From Semisulcospira habei (lineage: Eukaryota; Mollusca; Gastropoda; Semisulcospiridae): 64,000 bases of DNA. The stretch spans positions 118,457,507 through 118,521,506 of the forward strand of contig BTPG01000005.1 in assembly GCA_036245525.1 (NCBI GenBank). The letters run 5' to 3'. Positions 1 through 10,968 of the stretch are shown piece after piece. Made by a program: the position numbers and the translations under genes. How positions within the stretch are numbered: position 1 is the stretch's first letter; each line of letters begins with the position of its first letter. The notes under the pieces are model-generated. The model did not search any database, was not told the DNA's origin, and worked only from the letters and a program-made list of their open reading frames with translations.

Positions 1-139
1 ATTGACCATGATAATTCAAGGATAGTGCCAGATTAGCTTGGCGCCTAAGGCCGCGCCAAGCTAATCTGGCACTACCCTTGAATTATCATGGTCAATCAAT
101 CTCCTGCTCAGTGTAGGGTGTTGGCGATAAATGGGTTAA
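1..139. repeat. TH1 hairpin element, cut by window start
   Basis: Two near-perfect inverted arms (core CAAGGATAGTGCCAGATTAG and its complement) meet at GGCGCC-type sequence. The right end reads GGGTTAA (TTAA at 136-139), the usual TH1 boundary. The left terminus lies outside the window. Confidence 0.85.
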
Positions 140-338
140 ACCCAAATATTTAACTCTTACCAACGACAAGCGCACTGGAGCAGACTGTCTAAATCTTTCT
201 GAAATCACGCATTTGAGTTGCAAACAGTTCAGAGAGATATCGCTATCTCTTATTTGCTCATTTTCACGTTAATAATTTCAGTTTTCTTACGTTTAGAATG
301 CCATCCAGTGCAACTATAGATGTCACTACATCAGAGCC

Positions 339-410
339 ACATTGGTTGTCTCCCTCGATTCGCTATCGCTGTACATCGGTAGCGAGTCGAGGCAGACAAC
401 CAGTGTGCAA
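339..410. repeat. CACTGG-family hairpin
   Basis: TTGGTTGTCTCCCTCGATTC is inverted as GAGTCGAGGCAGACAACCAG around a short loop. Related copies lie at 11.5, 11.6, 12.5, 33.8 and 60.9 kb. Confidence 0.7.
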
Positions 411-439
411 GAGAACACGTTGAAACTATAACTTCTAAT

Positions 440-915
440 GCGCTCAAGAGAATCTATGCCTTATGCTTGTGGAGATCGTTCTGAGTTGGAGATCGGCATA
501 TATTGCGAAATTAGCCCAGCTTTGAAGAATACACGCGTTGTCCATGATTTCTGATTTCACGCTTGGCGGCTGTAAGAGGCATAGATTCTCATGAGGTGCT
601 ATGAGAATCTTATGAGAATCTATGTTTCTTGCTCGTAGAAAGTTGGCGTTCACTTTTTTTTCCAGCTCAGCGTGAGAATGCCATCCTGTGACAGAACATT
701 GAAGAATACACTTATGAATTTCATTTTCGAAGCCTGTAAGAGGCATAGATTTTCATGAGCCCCTGCAGCTGTCGCCGCAGGGGCTCATGAGAATCTATGC
801 CTCTTGCTCGTATAAATTTCCCTTAATTTTTGTCTGCCCCTTTAGTGTGAGAATGCCTTCCCTGCGACAGAACATTGAAGAATACACGCGCGCAGACATT
901 TCACGCTAGGCAGGG
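440..915. repeat. Tandem array of about 164-bp units, each carrying a CP palindrome
   Basis: Three units share a non-palindromic part (GAATGCCATCC, then ACATTGAAGAATACAC) alternating with CP palindromes at about 571-637 and 736-811. The step between the two palindromes is 164 bp. A partial palindrome end (AATCTATGCCTTATGC) starts the array near 450. The open frames here are not credible genes. Confidence 0.75.
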
Positions 916-1067
916 GCGAAGGGGGCTGATTTGGCATGGCTTCTAACTCCGCTTTGTTTTAAGTGCTTCAATTATTTTCATTCTACTGATCTGATTTCGG
1001 GCCCAGTTTTGCGTTCAGTGGCCTGAGATGAGATGAGATGAGATGAGATGAGCCGGATGAAAAGAGC

Positions 1068-1071
<4 letters not shown>

Positions 1072-1154
<83 letters not shown>
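1072..1154. repeat. (GA)n microsatellite
   Basis: About 80 bp of uninterrupted GA dinucleotides, preceded by a short (GAGAT)n stretch at 1026-1052. Confidence 0.97.
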
Positions 1155-1156
<2 letters not shown>

Positions 1157-1343
1157 TTGCTTGTTCTCTTTTAAGATTTTTTTTTAAAAGATGATGACAA
1201 TATGACAGTAAAAGAACAGTGTGCGGCAATGATTTTGTCAAAGGATTATGATCCAAGATTTTGAAGCCGACCAACAAACTAACCCAACCAAGCAAGTAGC
1301 CCACCAACCATCCCAAGAGAGGACACAGTTTTGTGTCTGTTCG

Positions 1344-1435
1344 TTAACCCTTTGCGTGTCGGTAGCGGTTTTAGTCGCGATGATTCCTACAGAAATCATC
1401 GCAACTAAAGCCGGTATCGACACGCAAAGGGTTAA
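1344..1435. repeat. TH2 hairpin element with intact TTAA ends
   Basis: TTAA at 1344-1347 and 1432-1435 bound inverted arms. Left: CCTTTGCGTGTCGGTAGCGG. Right: CGACACGCAAAGG. The centre is GATGATTCCTAC/AGAAATCATC. At 92 bp this is the best TH2 copy in the window. Confidence 0.85.
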
Positions 1436-1667
1436 TCCGTAAGACGGAGATCGAAGCATTGCGTGAAGCCGCGCATTATAACCGACTGACGTCAGCTTCT
1501 TAATCCAGCCTTTATTTTAATCCTTTAAATTATTTCTGTTTTAGCTTCAGTGTCAAAAACAAATGCTGTTTTAAAGCCTCCGTCGTGAATCTGCTTAATA
1601 AACTCTTCATAAAGTGACAATCTCAGCTTAAAACCTCGACAATTTTACTGCAGAATTACACCCATCT

Positions 1668-1733
1668 GCAAGAGTCATAGATCCACATGAGCCCCCGCAA
1701 TTGCGGGGGCTCATGAGGATCTATGCCTCTTGC
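1668..1733. repeat. CP palindrome
   Basis: GCAAGAGTCATAGATCCACA pairs with TGAGGATCTATGCCTCTTGC through CCCCCGCAATTGCGGGGG. Two arm positions have lost pairing (AGTC for AGGC, and CCACA). Confidence 0.9.
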
Positions 1734-2036
1734 TGTTGTCATTACATCAGTGTTCCACGGATAGATGGTTCAGTGTACGATTGGTAGGGGATGGGGGTGG
1801 GAGGTGGGGGGGGGGGGGGGAAGGGGGAGGGGTACCAATGTGTTGGCGACAGCTTGACAGGTTATCTAATCTCTCTGGTAATCTTATAATACGGCCATTT
1901 AATTATGCATATTCATAATGCTGTGCATCAGCTGTGTCAGACTTCAAAAGCGGGGTGGGACAGTGTTATTGGCAGAACAATGTTTGCACGGTACGGTGTC
2001 GACTGATTGGTTTATGTGTTTATCAGTAAGTTGAGC

Positions 2037-2117
2037 AAAACAAAACAAAACAAAACAAAACAAAACAAAACAAAACAAAACAAAACAAAACAAAACAAAA
2101 CAAAACAAAACAAAACA
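2037..2117. repeat. (AAAAC)n microsatellite
   Basis: About 16 AAAAC pentamers followed by degenerate A-rich sequence to about 2170. Confidence 0.97.
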
Positions 2118-2858
2118 TCAAAACAAAATATCAAAACAAAAATAAAAACAATGAACAAACAAACAAAACATGAAAGGGTACTCTAAAAAAAATTGTACGC
2201 TGGCATAACAAAAATTATTACAAGTATAGTTATTACACAGATATTACAAATCGTCAGAGGACCCCATCTTCTTGTTGTAATATCCCTAGTTTGTTGAGTA
2301 CGAGCGAGGGAATATGCATCGAAAAGGTATTGTCGGGACCTTGGAAAAGTGTTGCTAATATATCTGACTGTTGGTATATCCAATTATGAGCAAAGTCGAC
2401 TTTATTTACTTTATTAATTGCTGTATCTAGGTTGCACGAACTGTTTCCTTTTTAAATTAATGTACTTTTAATGTACATGTTGCAAATTTTGTCATAGGCA
2501 TATAACATACGGTTGATGTCTCCAAGAAATGACATTTGAATAAATGAACCAGAAAAGGCACCAACCAAAGATGTCAGCATAAATCAGCTCGTTTTACAAA
2601 TAGCAACAGTCACAAATGTTGAAAAAAGCACGCTGCAAACGCACTACAAAATACTATCAGTCCAACAGCGTCAACATAATTGTATCACCGCAAATACTAG
2701 AGGCAGATAATGTCAACATTTCTTCAACAATGCAATCATGCGACCAATAGTACCAGTCAAAAAATGTCAACACAACACCCCCACTCGAAAAACCGACCTT
2801 GACTGCAGGAACGACAGCCTCCTCGGGCTGAGGAAGAGGACCGGTGTACAAACATTCA
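2118..2858. other. No gene seen
   Basis: AT-rich sequence of ordinary complexity. The short open frames here have no recognisable motif. Confidence 0.5.
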
Positions 2859-2924
2859 GCAAGAGGTATAGATCCTCATGTGCCCCCGCAAATGCGGGGG
2901 CACATGAGGATCTATGTCTCTTGC
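2859..2924. repeat. CP palindrome, ACATG/CATGT variant
   Basis: The arm reads CTCATGTGCCCCCGC and the partner GCGGGGGCACATGAG. A paired substitution replaces the commoner CATGAGCCCCC/GGGGGCTCATG. The right flank is GCAGATGG. Confidence 0.9.
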
Positions 2925-3009
2925 AGATGGATAATTTTTGTGAATTTTGCTGCAGTAGGACCGACACCCTCTTCTGGATGAGGAGAAACATAGAAATAAC
3001 AGGTACAGG

Positions 3010-3077
3010 TACAGGTACAGATCACCATGAGCATCCACAAATGCTGGGGGCTCTTGAGTATCTGTGTCTTTTGCAGA
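3010..3077. repeat. Degenerate CP palindrome
   Basis: ATCACCATGAGCATCCACAA and CTCTTGAGTATCTGTGTCTT are eroded CP arms. It lies about 155 bp downstream of the copy at 2859, so the two look like tandem units. Confidence 0.7.
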
Positions 3078-3415
3078 CGGAGAGTGAATGAGCCAGTTGT
3101 TCTGCAAACAGGACGTCAGACCTTGTACCGACTGAATGACTGACAAGATGCTCGAAGGAGTCAGCCAAACAACAAGAAAAAAAGATCGAACCTACAACCC
3201 TCGGGGACACAATTCATAAGGCGCTGACAGCAGGTTATAAGAGGCGACTGCACGCCCCTGGGGGTACGGGGGGGGGGGGGGGGACGGGGTGGGGGAATGG
3301 GTGGTGGCTGAAACAGGGAGGGGCGTGTGGGGAATCCGTTTGTATTCACTTCTTCAGTCATGTGTAATCGGTTTGTAGTTTGCACATCTTGTACTGACCT
3401 AGCCTACATTCACCT

Positions 3416-3483
3416 GCAAGAGACACAGATCCACATGAACCCCCGCAAGTTGCGGGGGGCTCATGAGGATCTATACCTCTTGC
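3416..3483. repeat. CP palindrome
   Basis: GCAAGAGACACAGATCCACA pairs with the complement ending CTATACCTCTTGC across a CCCCCGCAAGTTGCGGGG centre. A few arm mismatches. Confidence 0.85.
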
Positions 3484-3757
3484 TGTCACCGTTTGGACGT
3501 GTGTGCTTTTTCCGGAGTATAAGATCCTAGGATTTTCAGACTGCGCTGGATAGCTGGGGCGAATGCAATGTATTTGCAGAAGGGCACAGAGCAAAGATTG
3601 GAAAACGTTTGGCCGGACCAGCAACCGGGACGGGAAAACGGGCGCCGATCGTAATAACCTTTGCAGTCCCAGAGTCCAATAGTTCCCAAGAGTCAAAATG
3701 TTAAGGGGAATCGTCTGCTAAATATTACATACATGTATACAAGCTGCAGTGGAAGGG

Positions 3758-3812
3758 TCGACCATGATATCTCAAAGGTATTCTTCTGATTAGCTGGAGT
3801 CGCACTTCTCCT
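3758..3812. repeat. TH1 relic
   Basis: GTCGACCATGATATCTCAAA followed by TCTGATTAGCTGG resembles one TH1 arm. The other arm is not recognisable. Confidence 0.4.
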
Positions 3813-4081
3813 GCGTGCCGGCCTTTGCTGTTAGGCTTTGGCTATGTTCATCAGCTTTTATGATCGCTCCGTCCCCAACGACTGGCACCGAAAGTGTGAG
3901 AAACTATCCGAATAAGGGCAATAGGATGTACACCCGGCGTGCTTCCACAGAAGCAGGCCAGGAAGACATTCTGTTAATGCTAAATAATCGTGCGATCAAA
4001 TGCAGGAAGCACAGGTGGCAAGAAATGTTAACTCAGTCTGCGGAATTAACCCTTTCACCCGCGAAAGAACAACAATCGAAT

Positions 4082-4147
4082 GCAAGAGGCATAGATCCTC
4101 ATGAGCCCCCGCAGTTGCGGGGGCTCATGAGGATCTATGCCTCTTGC
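4082..4147. repeat. CP palindrome, near perfect
   Basis: GCAAGAGGCATAGATCCTCA is mirrored at the right end, centre CCCCCGCAGTTGCGGGGG. This can serve as a CP reference copy. Confidence 0.95.
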
Positions 4148-4317
4148 TTGCCTCGTTAGCAATTATGCATTCCAATTTGTCAATCTGCGACGGTTTGGAG
4201 AAATCAGTCCCAGACGCTGGGAGTGATGTTCACTGTTTACACGCTAACTCCCCCGTCATATCCCCAAGGCAACTATGACGTGAGAGTTTAACTATTTGAT
4301 TACTGTGATCGCTCGGG

Positions 4318-4382
4318 GGGACTCGGACAGACATGCACTCTGCATGCACAGTAATGTGCATGCGGAGTGCATGTCTGTTTTA
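4318..4382. repeat. Single-copy hairpin (ACAGACATGCACTC)
   Basis: ACAGACATGCACTCTGCATG is inverted as CATGCGGAGTGCATGTCTGT around AGTAATG. I found no second copy in the window. Confidence 0.75.
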
Positions 4383-4544
4383 GTACAGGCGTACGGAACC
4401 ATAGTTTGAACGTTCGCAGGTTTACACTCAAGTACAGGCACATGAACACACGAGTGCATATAATATAAACGTGGCAGCATGGGTAGTTATGATTTTAATG
4501 ACTGTGTCGTGTATTCGCAAAGCGCCTACACGTTCACGTGGACA

Positions 4545-4765
4545 TACATACAGACAGACAGACGGGCAGGCAGGCAGGCAGTCAGTCTGACAGAAAAAAC
4601 AGACAAACAGACATACAGACATACAGACAGAGTCAGCGGCTAGACTGACAACCAAACAGAAAGACTGGCAGAATGGTACAAAGACAGACACACAGACAAA
4701 CACATACACGCACACACACGCACTGACACACACTCAAACACACGCACGCAAGCACACACACACAC
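4545..4765. repeat. (ACAG)n, (AGGC)n and (CA)n low-complexity tract
   Basis: Imperfect ACAG/GCAG tetramers grade into ACACACGC dinucleotide repeats. Cys- or Val-rich open frames across it are artefacts. Confidence 0.9.
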
Positions 4766-4884
4766 GGTACGCCACCACCACCCACACCATCCTAAACTTC
4801 TCCGCACACGGAACTAAAGTTTGCTTTTCCATTCAAGCGGATAACTCGCCTCCGAAATTTTCTGCATGCATTTGCACTTTGTAT

Positions 4885-4888
<4 letters not shown>

Positions 4889-4959
<71 letters not shown>
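4889..4959. repeat. (CT)n microsatellite
   Basis: About 71 bp of uninterrupted CT repeats. Confidence 0.97.
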
Positions 4960-4961
<2 letters not shown>

Positions 4962-5204
4962 CATTCATCCTTACCCCCACCCAAACACTTGCCTCGCTCT
5001 CTCATCATCACAGGCCTTCCCCACTCAGGCCCGCCCCCTTTTGAATCTGCCCTTCTTTGATGTTGTGTTTCCGTTCTCCGGAGGACTCGGCAATTTGCCT
5101 CGTCCATTCTTGGGGCACGGAGAACGCTACAACTCTCAATTTAGACCTTTTTTTTTTTTTTGTTGCTGCGTGTGTGTGTGTGTTTGCTCACAGTCTGTCA
5201 ATCT

Positions 5205-5269
5205 GCAAGAGGCATAGATTGTCATGAGCCCCTGCATCCGCAGGGGTCATGATAATCTATGCCTCTTGC
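5205..5269. repeat. CP palindrome
   Basis: GCAAGAGGCATAGATTGTCA pairs with TGATAATCTATGCCTCTTGC around CCCTGCATCCGCAGGG. The centre uses the CCTGC/GCAGG variant. Confidence 0.92.
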
Positions 5270-5751
5270 ATTCAGATCTAGATCTGTGTGTGTTTTTTTT
5301 TTTTTTTTTTTCTCGTGGAGAAAGTCGCCACGGATTTAAAAGGCACTGTTTTCAGGATACGGAGCTCTGCGCTACGACTCTCACAGAAATTTCTCTTGAT
5401 CAGTCTGCAAACGGCATAGCGTCCCGTGAGGCCCCTGAAGCCATTTGGCTCCGTTGATTTCAATACGTCTCTGCTTCTCAGACGGAGGAGATCATCGTGG
5501 TGACCGTTTAAACAAGAAGTTATTTAGGTAGGGAGAGCGACTTAAATTTTGAGTTCAAATCCTCTCGTGGCCCTCTCACCCCTTGCCAACACTAGAACCA
5601 CCCTTAACAGTGGTTTGCTAAAATCTTGACTGGTTCATCCATTTCAACAGGAAACGTCTTGTTGGTTTTGTCATAATGGTAATGTTTTAGAATATTCACT
5701 TTTAGAATATTAACTCTGTCCTAACTGTGAAGGTGAAAAACATAAGTAAGT

Positions 5752-5822
5752 CCACTTTTGAGAAAGGCTAGATTTTCATTGTAATGACAATGTGGCCTTT
5801 GACAAAAATGGACTTCCCAATT
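5752..5822. repeat. GCGAG-family hairpin, eroded
   Basis: AGTCCACTTTTGAGAAAGGC and CAAAAATGGACTT are the arms, with TTTCATTGTAATGACAATG at the centre. Better copies lie at 11.4, 41.3 and 61.7 kb. Confidence 0.65.
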
Positions 5823-5894
5823 CAGTGTTGCCACCACAGGGCAAAAGTGTATCAGTAAAAATATCTTCGCAACTATGACTACGTGTATTTTGTT

Positions 5895-6108
5895 TTAACC
5901 CATTCTACCCCAGACACACCAAAGGAAGATAAGGATCGACCATAATAGTTCAAGGGTGATGCCAGAATAGCTTGGCGCCTACGGGCGCCAAGCTATTCTG
6001 GCATCACCCTTGAACTATCATGGTCGACCTGTGTCCTGCACTGCAATGCAGTCTTCAGAGGACAACGGCAAAATTTAAGGATGTCGGTGTTGGGGTAAAA
6101 TGAGTTAA
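5895..6108. repeat. TH1 hairpin element, full length, GTGATGCC subtype
   Basis: TTAA at 5895-5898 and 6105-6108 flank the ends TTAACCCATTCTACCCC and GGGGTAAAATGAGTTAA. The core is GATGCCAGAATAGCTTGGCG and its complement. About 214 bp. Confidence 0.92.
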
Positions 6109-6232
6109 CCCATTACATCCTGACGCTTTTTTTTTTTTTTAAATTTGCTTTATCGGGTGGTGGCACCATCATTGAATTATCATAGTCAAATTAATTTCAA
6201 GCAGTGGTGTCAGTATCAGGATGAACATGGTT
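6105..6232. repeat. Degenerate TH1 abutting the previous copy
   Basis: It begins at the same TTAA that ends the copy before it (TTAACCCATTACATCC). One eroded arm survives (GGCACCATCATTGAATTATC), and the end near 6226 reads TATCAGGATGA. A poly-T tract interrupts it. Confidence 0.6.
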
Positions 6233-6453
6233 GACTACTATTAATATATACCTATCACTACACGTTTACCTTGCCAATGTTTGTCTGTTGCTACACAAAG
6301 AAAATCTCGCTTTTCTTAAAATAGACATGCCGCATGCTTTTCACAACTAACGGCAGTATGGGTAGGCTTGCTCTTCAACGTGAATTGTCGGCAGGCACAG
6401 TGACGCATTGAGCGTTAACGACTACTAACTTACGTTGGAGCGTGTGCTCGTCA

Positions 6454-6525
6454 GCCCGGCTAGCTCAGTCGGTAGAGCATGGGACTCTTAATCCCAGGGT
6501 CGTGGGTTCGAGCCCCACGTTGGGC
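6454..6525 (+). tRNA. tRNA-Lys (anticodon CUU)
   Basis: A complete cloverleaf of 72 bases. The acceptor GCCCGGC pairs with GTTGGGC through two G-U pairs. The D-arm is GCTC-AGTCGGTA-GAGC and the anticodon stem TGGGA/TCCCA encloses loop CTCTTAA, anticodon CTT. The T-arm is GTGGG-TTCGAGC-CCCAC. A-box and B-box sequences are canonical and there is no intron. The next base is T, whereas the other two intact copies have G at the discriminator position. A short TTTT follows about 10 bases downstream and could end RNA polymerase III transcription. Five tRNA-Lys-type sequences lie within 12.3 kb. Confidence 0.95.
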
Positions 6526-6526
6526 T

Positions 6527-7641
6527 GAATTGTTTTGAATTTTAACTTCTGTCTTTTAACATGAGCGCGTTTATTGTATTTCGTTTTTTTTCTTCTGTTC
6601 TGATTCTGTGCTCCGCATTACGAGCAAAATAATATGTCTTCCATTTTTAATTTTATATTTTATGTTTTAAGTTATTGATGATTTTTTCTTCTTCTCACAA
6701 CCAGACAGAAAGATCTCTCTTTAAAAATAATTTATCAGCTTATTTTTCAAAGAAGCGGGGTTTTCCCTTCCATTTTACATTGATGCGCCGCTTGCAATTG
6801 GGTTTATTGTTCGTTTTTAAGCCCCTTCTATTTATAGAAGGGACTTTTTTAGAACGGGTCGCGGTGGGGCGAATTTAATAGCATGTTCATGATGTCAAAG
6901 GCGGGCAGGCTAAACTTCTAACACTGATTTGAAGTAACGAGATAAAAATTACGTCATGTCTAGTTACGCTAACCTCACTGCTGAACGTACATTTGGCACA
7001 AAGCGCCGTATGTTCGTATAATATGTATGTGCGTATGTATGTTTGTATGTATGTGTGCGAGTATGTATGTAAACAGGAGAATCTCTGATATTTCTGTACA
7101 CACAAGCTTGAAACTTGGCGAAATACTTTCTTAGGCTAAGAGAGCCTCCGAATATTGTAATTGAATGTCTCAGACATAAACAACCGTTTATAGGAAGTCG
7201 GTTGACCCAGATTAGAGTCCGTAATTTTTGTCATATTTACTTTGAACTTTTGCATATAGCTAGTTTGGAGAAAGACATTGGATGAATTTGTTAGACAGCT
7301 TTGTGTCCTTTCAACTTCTTTAGTAAAAATTAATAATTTTCGGAAAAAATTAAAACACTAAAATACCTTTCTTGGCTTGACTTCGCGAACGAAGATTCTA
7401 TAGGGCTTGCCCACGTCGTCTGCAGGCATTTTCGTGGCTGCGGAGGCCAATCCGGGACAGGCAGGTTCGACCGCAGTGGCTGCAGGGGAAGGTCTGGAAA
7501 AAAAAAAAAAACTTTACTTCTAGAGAAAGTCAGACAGTGGCGGTGACGTAAAACAGGCAACTCCGTCACCACCCAGACACTGACATAATACTCTAAATAT
7601 GACTTCATTTTCTCTCGCGCTCTCTCACACAAACATGCGCG
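6527..7641. other. No gene seen
   Basis: AT-rich intergenic sequence with an imperfect (GTAT)n run at about 7018-7070 and a short poly-A at 7498-7511. Open frames are short and unrecognised. Confidence 0.5.
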
Positions 7642-7708
7642 CATCTCCAGGAGGAATAGATCCTCATGCGCCCTCCAGGCGCATGAGGATCTATGCCTCT
7701 TGGAGATG
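7642..7708. repeat. CP palindrome, fully symmetric variant
   Basis: Arms begin CATCTCCAGGAGGAATAG and end CTATGCCTCTTGGAGATG. The centre GCGCCCTCCAGGCGC replaces the usual CCCCCGC/GCGGGGG. Unlike most copies it keeps the CATCT/AGATG extension on both ends. Confidence 0.85.
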
Positions 7709-7781
7709 TTTGGAGCGCGTTCGCGCACGCACGCACTAATACGCACACACACATCGACGCGCTTTCAGAAGAGCATGCAGG

Positions 7782-8307
7782 TTAGGTATTTGGGTTTAAC
7801 GCCGAGCAGGCGACTAAGGCCATCTCACGGCGGGATGGGTAAAAATCTGGTCAGCCAGACTAAAAGCAAGGTCTTAAGACAAGATGTAAATATAGATTAA
7901 AAATCTCAGGCTAAAGTGTCGCACATGTCTTTAAAAGAAATGTCTACAGACTCTCAAAAAGGGCAAATAAAAAAGATTCGCATAGTCTATGAATACTCAA
8001 ATCTTGTTAAAAATATTGCATGCTCGCAAGAAATTGAAGATTTTGTCCGGGGGAACATTCCGGAACAAAACCTTCAAGGAGTCTGCTGTAAAGTGTTTAT
8101 ATCTGGTGTCAATTAGGTCAGCACAGTACAGCAAAAAGTGTCGAACAGAAAACTGCTCATCACAGGCAAAACACCATGGACGCTCATCCTGTTTAAGTAA
8201 GTAAGAGTGCGTAACATACGTGTGCCCGATGTGGAGCCGAGCAAGGACAGTCTCCTCACGGCGGCTGCCGCAGCGGAAAGGTAGACTGTCAGACAACTTA
8301 GGAAGAG
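7782..8307 (-). pseudogene. Non-LTR retrotransposon 3' end: RNase H C-terminal part and 3' UTR
   Basis: Minus-strand translation from 8296 to 7997 gives about 99 residues with a cysteine cluster (PWCFACDE), then VRHFLLYC, after RLHIGHTYVTHSYLL. This is the zinc-knuckle-like tail that follows RNase H in many LINEs. A 3' UTR continues to a tail motif at 7782-7836 (GGTTTAACGCCGAGCAGG on the plus strand), seen again at 41.7 and 51.1 kb. The piece continues a fragment at 10657-10968. The two halves join in frame when the intervening array and one copy of a 14-bp direct repeat are removed. It is a relic, with the 5' portion missing. Confidence 0.82.
8294..8307. repeat. 14-bp target site duplication, left copy
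   Basis: CAACTTAGGAAGAG recurs exactly at 10657-10670, on either side of the 523-bp-unit array. Confidence 0.85.
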
Positions 8308-10656
8308 AAAAGAAAAGGGGAGACTGCCAGTGCTAATATTTTAGGAAGGTTACAAAGTAAAGTAGGTTATAGCACTGTCAGGGGAGAGAAATGTGCATGA
8401 TCGACCAGTGATCATAGATCTACTGTGGCCAAAGCACAAAAAAAAAAAAAAAGATAGGAAAGAGAGGGGGCGCTAAGAAAGTGACTGAAAGCAATGCATA
8501 TGGAAGCCCCCCCGAAGGGGGGCGTATCACATATCCACTGTTCCAGCCACTCAGTGCATGGAAATTTAAATCTAGGTCCCCCCAAAGGGGGTCCAGATAT
8601 TTAGCCGGTGTGGACAGCTGTTTCGGTCTTTGCGACCTCTTCAGCACACCATCGGCAATACTGGAGGAGGCAGGAAATTCTGCCTACCTGCAATGACAAC
8701 CACATTTTACTGTGGTGTCTGCAGGGGCATACATTCCATGCCACCACCTAGAGTTAAATCTCCATGCACCCTAAAAGAGAACCTACGAAAAGGGGGGAAG
8801 GGGTTGCAGTCGATATTGTAGTGATAAATGAAAAGAAAAGGGGAGACTGCCAGTGCTAATATTTTAGGAAGGTTACAAAGTAAAGTAGGTTATAGCACTG
8901 TCAGGGGAGAGAAATGTGCATGATCGACCAGTGATCATAGATCTACTGTGGCCAAAGCACACAAAAAAAAAAAAGATAGGAAAGAGAGGGGGCGCTAAGA
9001 AAGTGACTGAAAGCAATGCATATGGAAGCCCCCCCGAAGGGGGGCGTATCACATATCCACTGTTCCAGCCACTCAGTGCATGGAAATTTAAATCTAGGTC
9101 CCCCCAAAGGGGGTCCAGATATTTAGCCGGTGTGGACAGCTGTTTCGGTCTTTGCGACCTCCCCCCTTTTCGTAGGTTCTCTTTTAGGGTGCATGGAGAT
9201 TTAACTCTAGGTGGTGGCATGGAATGTATGCCCCTGCAGACACCACAGTAAAATGTGGTTGTCATTGCAGGTAGGCAGAATTTCCTGCCTCCTCCAGTAT
9301 TGCCGATGGTGTGCTGAAGAGGTCGCAAAGACCGAAACAGCTGTCCACACCGGCTAAATATCTGGACCCCCTTTGGGGGGACCTAGATTTAAATTTCCAT
9401 GCACTGAGTGGCTGGAACAGTGGATGTGTGATACGCCCCCCTTCGGTGGGGCTTCCATATGCATTGCTTTCAGTCACTTTCTTAGCGCCCCCTCTCTTTC
9501 CTATCTTTTTTTTTTTTTGTGCTTTGGCCACAGTAGATCTATGATCACTGGTCGATCATGCACATTTCTCTCCCCTGACAGTGCTATAACCTACTTTACT
9601 TTGTAACCTTCCTAAAATATTAGCACTGGCAGTCTCCCCTTTTCTTTTCATTTATCACTACAATATCGACTGCAACCCCTTCCCCCCTTTTCGTAGGTTC
9701 TCTTTTAGGGTGCATGGAGATTTAACTCTAGGTGGTGGCATGGAATGTATGCCCCTGCAGACACCACAGTAAAATGTGGTTGTCATTGCAGGTAGGCAGA
9801 ATTTCCTGCCTCCTCCAGTATTGCCGATGGTGTGCTGAAGAGGTCGCAAAGACCGAAACAGCTGTCCACACCGGCTAAATATCTGGACCCCCTTTGGGGG
9901 GACCTAGATTTAAATTTCCATGCACTGAGTGGCTGGAACAGTGGATATGTGATACGCCCCCCTTCGGGGGGGCTTCCATATGCATTGCTTTCAGTCACTT
10001 TCTTAGCGCCCCCTCTCTTTCCTATCTTTTTTTTTTTTTTTGTGCTTTGGCCACAGTAGATCTATGATCACTGGTCGATCATGCACATTTCTCTCCCCTG
10101 ACAGTGCTATAACCTACTTTACTTTGTAACCTTCCTAAAATATTAGCACTGGCAGTCTCCCCTTTTCTTTTCATTTATCACTACAATATCGACTGCAACC
10201 CCTTCCCCCCTTTTCGTAGGTTCTCTTTTAGGGTGCATGGAGATTTAACTCTAGGTGGTGGCATGGAATGTATGCCCCTGCAGACACCACAGTAAAATGT
10301 GGTTGTCATTGCAGGTAGGCAGAATTTCCTGCCTCCTCCAGTATTGCCGATGGTGTGCTGAAGAGGTCGCAAAGACCGAAACAGCTGTCCACACCGGCTA
10401 AATATCTGGACCCCCTTTGGGGGGACCTAGATTTAAATTTCCATGCACTGAGTGGCTGGAACAGTGGATATGTGATACGCCCCCCTTCGGGGGGGCTTCC
10501 ATATGCATTGCTTTCAGTCACTTTCTTAGCGCCCCCTCTCTTTCCTATCTTTTTTTTTTTTTTGTGCTTTGGCCACAGTAGATCTATGATCACTGGTCGA
10601 TCATGCACATTTCTCTCCCCTGACAGTGCTATAACCTACTTTACTTTGTAACCTAC
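8308..10656. mobile_element. Inverted tandem array of a 523-bp unit, inserted in a LINE
   Basis: Units run forward at 8308-8830 (complete) and 8831-9160 (cut short), then inverted at 9161-9681, 9682-10204 and 10205-10656 (cut short). AGACTGCCAG at 8321 and 8844 gives the period of 523. Orientation flips at about 9160/9161 within GCGACCTCCCCCC, with no more than a few C of microhomology. Units are nearly identical apart from the A/T run length, so the array is young or homogenised. The unit holds small inverted motifs (CCCCCCGAAGGGGGG, CCCCCAAAGGGGG). Its open frames repeat from unit to unit and show no domain, so I do not call them genes. Confidence 0.88.
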
Positions 10657-10968
10657 CAACTTAGGAAGAGCTTCATGAAGCTTGTTCCCTTCCTCTTTGT
10701 CCCACTCGGACTGCCACTCGCGGGCTATGTACGCACTAATCACAGGTTTACAGGGTCACTGCGGGCACTGTTGGCAGCAGAATCTGCGATTCTGTTGCCT
10801 TCGATGCCCACATGGCCTGGGACCCAAATAAAAATGATGTCATAATATTCCTTCATCAAGTCTGCGTAAAGCTCTCTAATCTGCACCAGCAGTGGATGGT
10901 CTGTTCCCGCGCCCTGAAGGGCCTGCAGGGCAGAAAGAGAGTCAGACAGAATCAGGAAGGTGACCCGT
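10657..10968 (-). pseudogene. Non-LTR retrotransposon RNase H domain, upstream half
   Basis: On the minus strand, translation from about 10965 gives LSDSLSALQALQGAG and then FIWVPGHVGIEGNRIAD. These are the RNase H motifs around a catalytic Asp and the conserved PGH.G..GN..AD segment. A frameshift near 10745 precedes a stretch ending WQSEWDKEEGN...LHEALPKL. That stretch continues directly into the piece at 8307-7997 once the array is removed. Upstream the match stops at about 10968, so endonuclease and reverse transcriptase are absent (5' truncation). The right copy of the 14-bp duplication occupies 10657-10670. Confidence 0.85.

Noticed and set aside
7330..7752. 140-codon minus-strand frame
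   Set aside because: It includes a CP palindrome (SKRHRSSC...HEDLFLLE type translation) that appears in many spurious frames across the window.
8308..10656. Repeated small proteins (LKRSQRPKQLSTP and TESNAYGSPPEGG types) encoded in the 523-bp array
   Set aside because: Both strands are open over the same satellite unit, frames end in homopolymers, and neither shows a domain or plausible start context. The open frames look like a by-product of unit sequence.
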